From a virus, in IMG/VR virus record IMGVR_UViG_3300029787_000414, positions 1 through 20,942 of that record: 20,942 bases of DNA, one strand, 5' to 3'. Positions 1 through 6,506 of this stretch are shown here, in pieces. The notes below the pieces were generated by a model. The model worked only from the letters and a program-made list of their open reading frames with translations. It searched no databases and was not told the origin of the DNA. A program made the translations under genes and the position numbers. Position 1 is the stretch's first letter; each line of letters starts with the position of its first letter.

Positions 1-75
1 CAAATCGTTGGACACTCTATTGCAGAAGATTTAATATTTGTACAACCATCATTAACCTTTATAACTCACGCATAA
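1..75 (+). CDS. C-terminal end of an unidentified upstream gene (partial)
   Basis: The first reading frame is open from base 1 and ends at TAA 73-75, giving 24 residues that finish SLTFITHA. The stop lies one base before the ATG at 77, the same tight spacing seen between many genes here, which supports a real gene end. It belongs to the virion module by position. The fragment is too short to assign a function. Confidence 0.5.
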   Translation, partial: QIVGHSIAEDLIFVQPSLTFITHA

Positions 76-76
76 C

Positions 77-1471
77 ATGTCTAATAATGTAAAAACAATA
101 ATGGGTATAGCAGCAGCTTCAGTAAAAACTGTTAGTGGTATTGCTGCAGCTAGTGTAAAAACTGTCATGAATGAGGCTCTAGTATTAATAAAAGACATTG
201 CTACAATAACAAGTTACGCAGCAGTTGAGCAAAGTGGTAGTGCTACAACTGATGGACAATATGGTGTAAATATGAGTTATGACGAAGATAACAACTTTGT
301 ATATGTACAATATGCTTTATCTGGTGGTGGAGGTGGTGCAGTTGTAGGTGAATTTAATTCTAGCAATAATGATGTAGACTTTGGTGCTGAACAAACTATT
401 GAATCAAGTAACGCATTTTCTGGTAACTCTTGCGACTACGATAAATATAACAATAGAATATGGTCTGCATGGATTGGTGGTTCAGGTAACCAGTTGTTTG
501 CTAGATGTGGACAAATTAATTCTAATAAAACCATTACTTGGGGTACTAGATTAACTGTACAAGAAGGTGCTGATTCAACAAGCAATTATAATCAAGGACT
601 TTTACAACAAGGACTTGCAGTAGACCAAAGCACAGGTAAATGTTTAATTGTTTGGAATAGTGCCGCAGATAACATAAGTGGTGCAAGTAATCATCACCCT
701 ACTGGAGTTATATTAACTGTAGATACAAGTGATAACAGCATAACAGCAGGTAGCCAAGCTAGAATGGCAACTGGTGGTTCAGGTCAAAGTTTTCCATCAA
801 TTAAATGTCATTATGACCCAGACAATACTGAATGGGTAGCAGTAACAGATGCAAATGGTAGCTCTACTGGTATATATGCTTTGAGAATTACTAATAGTTC
901 TGGCACACCAGCACCTGCAAACCAAACACAATTAGGTAGCAATACAGCACACCATTTACAAGGTGATGGAACAGGCGACCACAATGCAAGTAAAAGTGCA
1001 GTAGGTGGTAGATATGGTGGTCTTTGGTTTGTTTATGATACAAGTTCTGACCACTTTATTGTAGGAAGTGCAACAGCAGATGGCAGTACAGTACCAAAAC
1101 TTTTTGCATTTGAAAATACTGGTAGTGCTATAAATTGGGATACAGGTGGTCAACAAGTAAGTCATGGCACTGCTATAAGTCAAAGTGGTAGAGGTGGCAC
1201 TATGGCATTTAGTCATGCAAGAGGTAGATTTGCAACACATGGTAACACTGGTAGTGCAGATAACTTAGAAATATTTAGTTATGATGGCACAAACTTTACA
1301 ACTCATAACGATAGCAGTTTAATTACAATAGTTTCTGATGATGATGGTTTTTATAGAGGTGGTGCATCAATGCAAGATATGTCTGCATTTGCTGATGGTG
1401 CAGTAATGATTGTTGGTACTGATTACGATAGTCGTGACCCTAAATATATTATTATTGAAATGGGTGGTTAA
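77..1471 (+). CDS. Putative tail fibre / receptor-binding protein with beta-propeller-like body
   Basis: This 464-residue protein has no signal peptide or membrane segment. Residues 5-37 are a short repeat built on VKT(V/I)xGIAAAS, a style I associate with the N-terminal part of marine phage fibre and adhesin proteins. The rest is rich in Gly, Ser, Thr and Asn. It contains recurring blade-like stretches such as CDYDKYNNRIWSAW, CHYDPDNTEWVAV and LWFVYDTSSDHFIV, in which a YD-dipeptide turn is followed by a hydrophobic strand. That pattern suggests a beta-propeller or similar all-beta adhesin. The gene ends at TAA 1469-1471, just before the next ATG. Its place among virion genes supports a structural role, most likely host recognition. 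The propeller call is inferred from sequence periodicity, and a decoration protein is an alternative. Confidence 0.6.
   Translation: MSNNVKTIMGIAAASVKTVSGIAAASVKTVMNEALVLIKDIATITSYAAVEQSGSATTDGQYGVNMSYDEDNNFVYVQYALSGGGGGAVVGEFNSSNNDVDFGAEQTIESSNAFSGNSCDYDKYNNRIWSAWIGGSGNQLFARCGQINSNKTITWGTRLTVQEGADSTSNYNQGLLQQGLAVDQSTGKCLIVWNSAADNISGASNHHPTGVILTVDTSDNSITAGSQARMATGGSGQSFPSIKCHYDPDNTEWVAVTDANGSSTGIYALRITNSSGTPAPANQTQLGSNTAHHLQGDGTGDHNASKSAVGGRYGGLWFVYDTSSDHFIVGSATADGSTVPKLFAFENTGSAINWDTGGQQVSHGTAISQSGRGGTMAFSHARGRFATHGNTGSADNLEIFSYDGTNFTTHNDSSLITIVSDDDGFYRGGASMQDMSAFADGAVMIVGTDYDSRDPKYIIIEMGG
89..187 (+). repeat. Three 11-residue (33-base) units encoding VKT(I/V)xGIAAAS
   Basis: Residues 5-15, 16-26 and 27-37 of the fibre candidate line up as VKTIMGIAAAS, VKTVSGIAAAS and VKTVMNEALVL. 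The first two units differ at two residues, while the third keeps only VKTV. Codons differ between copies (for example gcagcagcttca against gctgcagctagt), so the peptide rather than the DNA is conserved. Such repeats are probably an attachment or trimerisation segment. Confidence 0.75.
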
Positions 1472-1472
1472 T

Positions 1473-1763
1473 ATGGCAAAAATAATAAAAAGAAAATCAG
1501 ATAATTTAGTTATAAGAGTTCTTGCAGACGATAATGTAATAAATTTAGGTTCTGATAATTGCACATGGAATGATGGCGAGACATATAGTCAAGATATAAA
1601 TAGTTCTACGCATGAAATAGTTACAGGCGTAACTGCACCTACAAAGTTTTTTTCTGGTTATTTTACATACAATACTGACTGGTCATTAGATACAGATGCA
1701 TTAAACAACTATAATACAATGGCAGACGAAGTTGGGATACCAAGAATAGAAGCAGAACTTTAA
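1473..1763 (+). CDS. Small virion-module protein of unknown function
   Basis: I place the start at ATG 1473, one base after the previous stop, giving 96 residues (MAKIIKRKSDN to PRIEAEL). An in-frame ATG at 1410 would overlap the previous gene by 62 bases and add a hydrophobic leader that looks like out-of-frame read-through, so I rejected it. The protein has a basic N-terminus followed by an acidic, aromatic body with no cysteine pair or membrane segment. Translation is probably coupled to the fibre gene. I do not recognise the family. Position suggests a fibre-associated or small structural protein. Confidence 0.6.
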   Translation: MAKIIKRKSDNLVIRVLADDNVINLGSDNCTWNDGETYSQDINSSTHEIVTGVTAPTKFFSGYFTYNTDWSLDTDALNNYNTMADEVGIPRIEAEL

Positions 1764-1787
1764 ATATTTCTCTAAAAATAGTATAAT
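1759..1787 (+). promoter_or_regulatory. Predicted promoter P1 (TTTAAA, 17 bases, TATAAT)
   Basis: A perfect TATAAT at 1782-1787 lies 17 bases after TTTAAA (1759-1764), a weak -35 match. The box sits inside AGTATAATATAA (1780-1791), which recurs upstream of the tail tube gene. It lies in one of only three gaps longer than 30 bases, about 60 bases before the next start. Either a host-type sigma factor or the phage sigma factor encoded downstream could read it. Confidence 0.5.
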
Positions 1788-1798
1788 ATAAGTAGAGC

Positions 1799-1827
1799 TT
1801 GACATATAGTGTAAGAAAAAGTAAAAT
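1799..1827 (+). promoter_or_regulatory. Predicted sigma-70 promoter P2 (TTGACA, 17 bases, TAAAAT)
   Basis: A perfect -35 hexamer TTGACA (1799-1804) is followed after exactly 17 bases by TAAAAT (1822-1827), one mismatch from the -10 consensus. Transcription would begin near 1834, leaving a leader of about a dozen bases that contains the AGGAGG of the gene at 1846. This is the best host-type promoter I see in the window. It sits directly downstream of P1, so the gap may hold two promoters. Confidence 0.6.
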
Positions 1828-1845
1828 ACGATTTAGGAGGTAAAA

Positions 1846-2268
1846 ATGCCAATAGAAACTAAAACGTATAAACATTATTGGAAAGAAAAGAAATGGTGGC
1901 AAGGTGAGGAGTATGTAGAATTTCCAGTCTTAACATATAAAAAACACTACACAAGAACTAAAACAGTTGAGAGAAAAATAAAGAGTTTATTAAGAAGAGG
2001 TAAATCTTTTATACTTAATACAAATATTTTGACTGGAGATGATATACTATATGTAAGTGGGTTTAACGGAATGGTTCAACCTTGTGATGATGCATCTGAA
2101 GAATGCAAAGATGTATGGTATACTAAAAAAGAAGAAGGGCATTATTTATATGTCAATAATTGTCTACCCTTTTTAAATGGGGTTAGACCTGTGTGGGGAG
2201 AGCCCCCACCGCAAAGAAAAAGAAGAGTCTCTATGAAAAGAGGCATTAGTTCAAGGAGAAATGCATGA
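1846..2268 (+). CDS. Basic virion-module protein of unknown function
   Basis: The ATG at 1846 follows a strong SD (AGGAGG, 1835-1840) with a five-base spacer and is the first gene after the double promoter. The 140-residue product is rich in Lys, Arg, Trp and Tyr at its N-terminus (KHYWKEKKWWQGEEY) and ends in a basic tail (PPPQRKRRVSMKRGISSRRNA without its last residues). The tail could contact nucleic acid. Two cysteines at about residues 84 and 91 and one near 107 do not form a recognisable zinc site. I do not recognise the family. Its place just before connector-type genes suggests a head or neck accessory. Confidence 0.6.
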   Translation: MPIETKTYKHYWKEKKWWQGEEYVEFPVLTYKKHYTRTKTVERKIKSLLRRGKSFILNTNILTGDDILYVSGFNGMVQPCDDASEECKDVWYTKKEEGHYLYVNNCLPFLNGVRPVWGEPPPQRKRRVSMKRGISSRRNA

Positions 2269-2501
2269 GCGAAAGCATAGACATAAAAGCAGACTTAAAA
2301 ATTATGGAAGAAGAGTTAATAAAACTTCAAGATGAACTCGCAAAAATTGAGACATCTAGAACTCAATTACTTCAAAAACTCCATCAATTATCAGGTGCAG
2401 CTGCATATTTAAGAGGTAAATTACCCCCTGAAGAACAGCCAGTAGTAGAACAGCCAAAAGAAAAGCCTGAAGAAACAATGGAGGAAAACTCGGAGGGTTA
2501 A
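2265..2501 (+). CDS. Small coiled-coil protein of unknown function
   Basis: This 78-residue protein starts at ATG 2265 and overlaps the previous stop by four bases (ATGA), with AAGGAG just upstream. Residues 8-50 show a heptad-like pattern of Leu, Ile and Met alternating with Glu and Lys (IMEEELIKLQDELAKIE), typical of a coiled coil. The C-terminal third is acidic and Pro/Glu-rich and probably disordered. It may be a small scaffold or neck accessory. The family is not recognised and no catalytic motif is visible. Confidence 0.6.
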   Translation: MSESIDIKADLKIMEEELIKLQDELAKIETSRTQLLQKLHQLSGAAAYLRGKLPPEEQPVVEQPKEKPEETMEENSEG

Positions 2502-2504
2502 CCA

Positions 2505-3641
2505 ATGCCTACAGTGGCGAATGAACAATTTGATTACATCAGGATTGATACTGGTGGAGGTGTTTTTACTAATAGGGATTTAGAAGCAAGGTCTCTTACA
2601 GGAACTTCTTTTTCAGTGCTAGAAGGTACTGATGATTTTTTATATTTAGGAGATGACGCTAAGTTTGATATGGCAATATTTGACATAGATACACCCGGCA
2701 GTTTTACAGCACCTTTAAAGTATGAGTATTTCAACGGGTCTACTTTTGCAGAATTTATTCCTGATACTCAAGAATTTAATTTTAATAGAGATGATGGTGG
2801 AACATATGAGGGTGAAGCCTATGGATTTGCAGGGGATGGTGTAGAAATATTTCCATTAAGAGTGATAAGCGATTGGGCTAAAACAACTGTTGATGAAGGA
2901 CAGTCTGCGTATTGGATACGAATAAGTGCACCTAATGGTATAACCACTGCTGCAACTATTAAAAATATTAGAAAGAGAGCTGTAGAAGCCTATTGCACTA
3001 CACAAGAGGTATTTGAATTGTTACAACTTGCTAATGTAACAGGCACCACAGACTTTACTACATCAACTGTCCCAACTAAAGCAACAGTAGAAACTTATAT
3101 AGCAGGGGCACAGGCTCAAATAGACTATCAAACTAGAAAATCTTGGAGACCTAATTATGTTGCAGATGAAAAACATGATTTTAATATTTTTGGATTTAAA
3201 TTAGACAGATTAGATGCATATAAGATATTAGATTTATCAGTGTGGGATGGTAATGAATACGATACTAGAACACAAGGTAGAAACCAAGACTATTTCTTAG
3301 TTAGAGATACTGGTATGATACATTTTTCTAGATATTTCTTTTTACCAGCAAGATTTAGAGGGTTTAATACACCAACATTTAGATTTGGTGGTGGTGAATT
3401 CATAGCACCTGTAAGAGTCAGATATTTATATGGTAGAAATATGGGAACTGATGCTAGGGAAGCAAACTATGTTCACGAAATAGCTAAAAAACTAGCAGCT
3501 ATTGAAGTATTAAAAAATTCAGATTTCGGTAATTTAACTGTAAGTGGCATGGATAGAGTCCCTTTGCAACAAAAAATTCAAATGTTTGCAACAGAAGCAA
3601 CTGAGGGAATTGAATCATTGAAACAAGTGGAGATATTCTAA
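2505..3641 (+). CDS. Putative head-tail connector fused to an N-terminal beta-sandwich domain
   Basis: The start at 2505 has a strong SD (GGAGGG 2492-2497, spacer seven). The 378-residue product appears to have two parts. Residues 1-155 are beta-rich with the run LYLGDDAKFD, YEYFNGSTF and AYWIRI. That layout recurs in phage structural proteins as a small sandwich domain. From about residue 164 a helical portion begins with CTTQEVFELLQLANVTG and ATVETYIAGAQAQIDYQTR, resembling gp6-like connector adaptors that join portal to tail. The gene precedes the tail terminator and tube candidates, where a connector is expected. The assignment rests on helical pattern and gene order, not a diagnostic motif. 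A baseplate or neck protein is the alternative. Confidence 0.55.
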   Translation: MPTVANEQFDYIRIDTGGGVFTNRDLEARSLTGTSFSVLEGTDDFLYLGDDAKFDMAIFDIDTPGSFTAPLKYEYFNGSTFAEFIPDTQEFNFNRDDGGTYEGEAYGFAGDGVEIFPLRVISDWAKTTVDEGQSAYWIRISAPNGITTAATIKNIRKRAVEAYCTTQEVFELLQLANVTGTTDFTTSTVPTKATVETYIAGAQAQIDYQTRKSWRPNYVADEKHDFNIFGFKLDRLDAYKILDLSVWDGNEYDTRTQGRNQDYFLVRDTGMIHFSRYFFLPARFRGFNTPTFRFGGGEFIAPVRVRYLYGRNMGTDAREANYVHEIAKKLAAIEVLKNSDFGNLTVSGMDRVPLQQKIQMFATEATEGIESLKQVEIF

Positions 3642-3642
3642 T

Positions 3643-4092
3643 ATGCCTACTGAACCCATAGCAGTAAATGAATTTATTACAGATTTAGAAAACCAATGGA
3701 CTTTTAGTAATGTTAGTGGTACATCTAAAAAACCGGGTTTTATAGAAGTAACTGGTAGTAGTGAACCTATGAGATATAACCTGAATGTCAATGACCAAAT
3801 AATAGCTAGACCGGGTAATCCAGCTGTTGCTGAAACTCCTATCGGAAATTATAAATTTGGAGACAGATTGTACAACATTAGTTTAGAACTTTACACTAAT
3901 GTTAGTAGGCAACGATTATATGATGTGATGAGAGAAATAAGAAGAATATGTCACGCTAGGATACATAGTTTAACTAATTTTCAAAGAATTAGATTTGTTT
4001 CTTTTAATGAGTCTACTGACTCTACTGCAAATGTGTGGACTGGTATAGTTTCAGTAGAATTAGTTAACAATTCAATTGCTTTAGAAACATAA
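3643..4092 (+). CDS. Putative tail terminator / neck completion protein
   Basis: The 149-residue product starts one base after the previous stop, with GGAG at 3629-3632. It shows alternating strands (FGDRLYNISLELYT, WTGIVSVELVNNS) flanking a helix with RQRLYDVMREIRRICHAR. This alpha/beta layout and size match tail terminator or completion proteins, which cap the tail tube and join it to the head. Gene order is the main support, because the gene lies between the connector and tail tube candidates. No enzyme motif or membrane segment is visible. Confidence 0.5.
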   Translation: MPTEPIAVNEFITDLENQWTFSNVSGTSKKPGFIEVTGSSEPMRYNLNVNDQIIARPGNPAVAETPIGNYKFGDRLYNISLELYTNVSRQRLYDVMREIRRICHARIHSLTNFQRIRFVSFNESTDSTANVWTGIVSVELVNNSIALET

Positions 4093-4108
4093 GAAAAATG
4101 AGTATAAT
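4080..4108 (+). promoter_or_regulatory. Predicted promoter P3 for the tail tube gene (TTTAGA, 17 bases, TATAAT)
   Basis: A perfect TATAAT (4103-4108) lies 17 bases after TTTAGA (4080-4085). The surrounding AGTATAATATAA (4101-4112) is identical to that of P1, and the flanks also match (five A then T before, a purine then TA after). The 36-base gap ends with AAGGAG and the tail tube ATG. TATAAATA at 4108-4115 also resembles a T4-type late box. A promoter here would give extra transcription of the most abundant tail protein. Confidence 0.55.
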
Positions 4109-4128
4109 ATAAATATAAGGAGATTATA

Positions 4129-5871
4129 ATGGCAGTTTATCGTAGTGACCAAGCACAATTAACAATAGCAGCTGAAGCCGCAGCAGGTGGTGACCCTGAA
4201 ATGAACTCAGGAACACGCCATACCGGTGGTTTTAATGCTTTAATAAATGATGGAAGTGGTATTCCTGCTGGAAGCACACAAATTACATATGATGGTGGCA
4301 GTAACACATTATATAAAGGTGATTTTATTAGAATAGGAAATACTGAAAGTGATAACTCTGCTGGTGATGCAGACGATAGCAACACAGTTAATGAATTTGA
4401 AATAAGAAGAGTAGTTCATTTTACAGGCACAAGTGCTGGAACTATATTTTTAGATAGACCGACTGCATTTTTTCATGCGGATAATGAAATAATAATTAAC
4501 ATAGAAAGCACAGCTAGCACTTTAGCTCAAAGTTATATTACAGAGGTTCCGGGTGTGTATGACTCTGTTACTTTACCTGAGTTTACACCTACGATTGAAC
4601 CAAGATACTTGTTAGGTACTTCTTCAGATAGAAACTTTACAAAGGCTTACTCAGGCACGCAATCTTTTAGTGGTTCATTGCCTGCATTCGTAGTGGTAGA
4701 TGCTACTCCGTTAAGATTCCCTATAGGTAAAATGACCACTGTGCCATCATCTGTCGCATCTGACACAATATTATTAAGTGCTGCGGCTAAAAAAGGTGAT
4801 ATATACATATCATGTGATGGAAGTGATGTAGGTAATTTAACTGATAATGATTATATTCAAATTACAGATGACTCTGGAGGCACGGATACTTCAGAGGTAA
4901 GACAAATTAAAGATGAAGTAGGAACATCAAACACATTTAGGTTGGATAGACCTTTACAGTTTGACCACCCAGACAATACCGTAATCAATGAAGTTTCTGG
5001 TGGTTCATCTCCTTCAGGGACATTTACTCACACAATTTCAGAAACATTTGATTTAGATACTTTATCTTGGAATGTACTATTTAGAGATAGTGCAGAAACT
5101 GCTGCAAATGATTTACAAAGACGATATGTAGGTGGTATTGTAGATAGTGCAACTCTTAGTGCTTCTGAGGGTGGAATGTTAATGATGAGTTATGATTCTG
5201 TACCATTTTTAGATATGCTTCATAACCAAGCTAATCAAGGAACAGTGGGTGATAACATATTTGCTGATGGTGGGGGTTCAGAGGATGCTGGTATGCCTAG
5301 ATATTCTATAATGAATTCTATAGGGACTTCTGATGTAAACTTCCCATCAACAGAGCCTTATTATTTCTCTCAAGGTAGTTTTACTTTATTTGGACAAGAG
5401 TTTGCTAGAGTAAGAAACATAGCAATATCAATTTCTAATTCTGTAGAACCTAGATACTATATAAGTCCGAGACACGGAAGACACAGAGGACCGAGTGAAT
5501 TTAGAGAAGGTAGAAGAGCTTACTCTTTATCATGCACTGTAGCGTTACCAGATACTGTCGCTAGCACCGCAACTACTGTAAATAGTGCTAACGAAATATT
5601 TAAACAAGTATTACTAGAGGGTAACTATGGTGACGGTAATGGTTTATCGGGATTTGCGATAACATTAACTTTTACTAGAGGAACTAATGATACAATAACT
5701 ATAACGATACCAAATGATGGTACAGCAGCTACAGGATTAAATGAAGCAGGAGCATTCATTCTTTCTGCTCCGTATAACATTACGGGAGACCCAATAATCC
5801 AAGCTGATTTAGACATATTGTTTAGAAATATGAAAATAGAAATAGTAGATACAAAACCAGTTTATATGTAA
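4129..5871 (+). CDS. Putative major tail tube protein with duplicated inserted beta domain
   Basis: The ATG at 4129 follows AAGGAG with an eight-base spacer. At 580 residues it is long for a tail tube subunit. Two segments, about residues 45-124 and 211-288, share a layout: a (D/N)(F/Y)I(R/Q)I strand, an EIRR or EVRQ strand, then LDRPxxFxHxDN at 108-119 and 272-283. These look like duplicated add-on domains. Residues 300-580 would hold most of the tube core, with strands such as SFTLFGQEFARVRNIAISIS and SGFAITLTFTRG. The gene has its own predicted promoter and directly precedes the frameshifted chaperone gene, where the major tail protein usually lies. The role rests on gene order and beta-rich composition. 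A head decoration protein is less likely. Confidence 0.6.
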   Translation: MAVYRSDQAQLTIAAEAAAGGDPEMNSGTRHTGGFNALINDGSGIPAGSTQITYDGGSNTLYKGDFIRIGNTESDNSAGDADDSNTVNEFEIRRVVHFTGTSAGTIFLDRPTAFFHADNEIIINIESTASTLAQSYITEVPGVYDSVTLPEFTPTIEPRYLLGTSSDRNFTKAYSGTQSFSGSLPAFVVVDATPLRFPIGKMTTVPSSVASDTILLSAAAKKGDIYISCDGSDVGNLTDNDYIQITDDSGGTDTSEVRQIKDEVGTSNTFRLDRPLQFDHPDNTVINEVSGGSSPSGTFTHTISETFDLDTLSWNVLFRDSAETAANDLQRRYVGGIVDSATLSASEGGMLMMSYDSVPFLDMLHNQANQGTVGDNIFADGGGSEDAGMPRYSIMNSIGTSDVNFPSTEPYYFSQGSFTLFGQEFARVRNIAISISNSVEPRYYISPRHGRHRGPSEFREGRRAYSLSCTVALPDTVASTATTVNSANEIFKQVLLEGNYGDGNGLSGFAITLTFTRGTNDTITITIPNDGTAATGLNEAGAFILSAPYNITGDPIIQADLDILFRNMKIEIVDTKPVYM

Positions 5872-5880
5872 GGAGACTAC

Positions 5881-6258
5881 ATGACAACAGAAGACAGCCC
5901 AGCACAGAAAAGTTTTGACATAAATAAATACAAGATTAATATAGCAGATAGAGAATTAGTAGATGTAGAAGTTGGTGATGATAAATTTCAAGTTGAAATT
6001 AAACCTTTAACATGGTTTAGAAAAAATCAACTTGTAACTGACTGCATGACTTTTGGAGCAAACGGAGAAACAAAATTTGATGGAAGTAGATACGTCAAAG
6101 AAGTGTTAAAAGAGATAGTAACGGATGCCCCATGGGGTAAAACTACAGATGCTTTTCTACAAAGTATAAATAGTGAGCTTGGACAAGCGTTAGAAGCAGT
6201 GGTGCCGAAAGCATTTATCGGTGATGAGCTTGATATAGATTCGGTAAAAAAAGATTAG
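5881..6258 (+). CDS. Tail assembly chaperone, short (G-like) form
   Basis: The 125-residue product starts at ATG 5881, preceded by AAGGAG, and ends at TAG 6256-6258. It is acidic with a strand-rich start and a helical second half (TDAFLQSINSELGQALEAVV). Chaperones of this kind bind the tape measure protein during tail assembly. In many long-tailed phages a fraction of ribosomes shifts to -1 near the end of this gene to make a longer form. That signal is visible here at 6246-6300, and the -1 frame stays open to 6506. The position between the tube and tape measure candidates is the canonical one. Confidence 0.8.
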   Translation: MTTEDSPAQKSFDINKYKINIADRELVDVEVGDDKFQVEIKPLTWFRKNQLVTDCMTFGANGETKFDGSRYVKEVLKEIVTDAPWGKTTDAFLQSINSELGQALEAVVPKAFIGDELDIDSVKKD

Positions 6259-6300
6259 ACCGCTTTCTTAGAGGAGTACAGGTCAGTACAGAGGAAGCGG
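6246..6300 (+). promoter_or_regulatory. Programmed -1 ribosomal frameshift signal: slippery A AAA AAA plus stem-loop
   Basis: The heptamer A AAA AAA (6246-6252) is in the correct register, since the zero-frame codons are GTA AAA AAA GAT TAG. After a seven-base spacer a nine-pair stem follows, CCGCTTTCT (6260-6268) with AGGAAGCGG (6292-6300). It includes one G-U pair, and the loop is 23 bases. The zero-frame stop is at 6256-6258 and the -1 frame runs on to 6506. Slippery site, spacer and stem all match known -1 signals. Confidence 0.8.
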
Positions 6301-6506
6301 CTTTATATAAATTTTGGACTATGGTAAGTACCTTATTAAATATGGGGCTATCATATACTGAAATTAAAAATTTAACAGATAATGAATATATAATGATTAT
6401 GGCGACTAAGATAGCAATTAAAGAAAAAGAAGCGGAACAACAGCAGGCGGCAACTAGGGCTCCTATGCCCAACAAGATGCCTCCTAAAATGAGAGGTCTA
6501 TACTAA
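6252..6506 (+). CDS. Tail assembly chaperone, -1 frameshift extension (GT-like form)
   Basis: The -1 frame is open from the slippery site to TAA 6504-6506. It adds 84 residues after residue 124 of the short form, for a fusion of about 208. The extension begins RLDRFLRGVQVSTEEAALY and continues through the segment that starts at ATG 6321 (MVSTLLNMGLSY). An independent start there is unlikely, because the frame is open and protein-like well before the ATG and no good SD precedes it. It has an amphipathic helix (MIMATKIAIKEKEAEQQQ) and a short basic tail, and it overlaps the tape measure start as TAATG. Small hydrophilic T-like extensions of this kind recruit the tape measure in lambda-type assembly. 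Confidence 0.8.
   Translation, partial: RLDRFLRGVQVSTEEAALYKFWTMVSTLLNMGLSYTEIKNLTDNEYIMIMATKIAIKEKEAEQQQAATRAPMPNKMPPKMRGLY

Noticed and set aside
8-36. Promoter upstream of the fibre gene (TTGGAC then TTAATA)
   Set aside because: The -10 match is poor and the segment reads as the end of an upstream coding region.
956-1240. Minus-strand open frame opposite the fibre gene
   Set aside because: Low-complexity Ser/Thr/Cys composition mirrors Gly/Ser/Thr codons of the + strand gene, with no SD or context.
1410-1472. Upstream ATG start for the gene at 1473
   Set aside because: It would lie inside the fibre gene and add a hydrophobic leader. ATG 1473 fits the one-base spacing seen throughout.
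1595-1602. T4-style late box TATAAATA inside coding regions (also near 7450)
   Set aside because: In such A+T-rich sequence this octamer arises by chance within Asp-Ile-Asn codons. Only the gap copy at 4108-4115 has supporting context.
6321-6506. Independent small gene starting at ATG 6321
   Set aside because: The same frame is open back to the slippery site at 6246-6252 and there is no good SD, so it is better explained as the frameshift extension.
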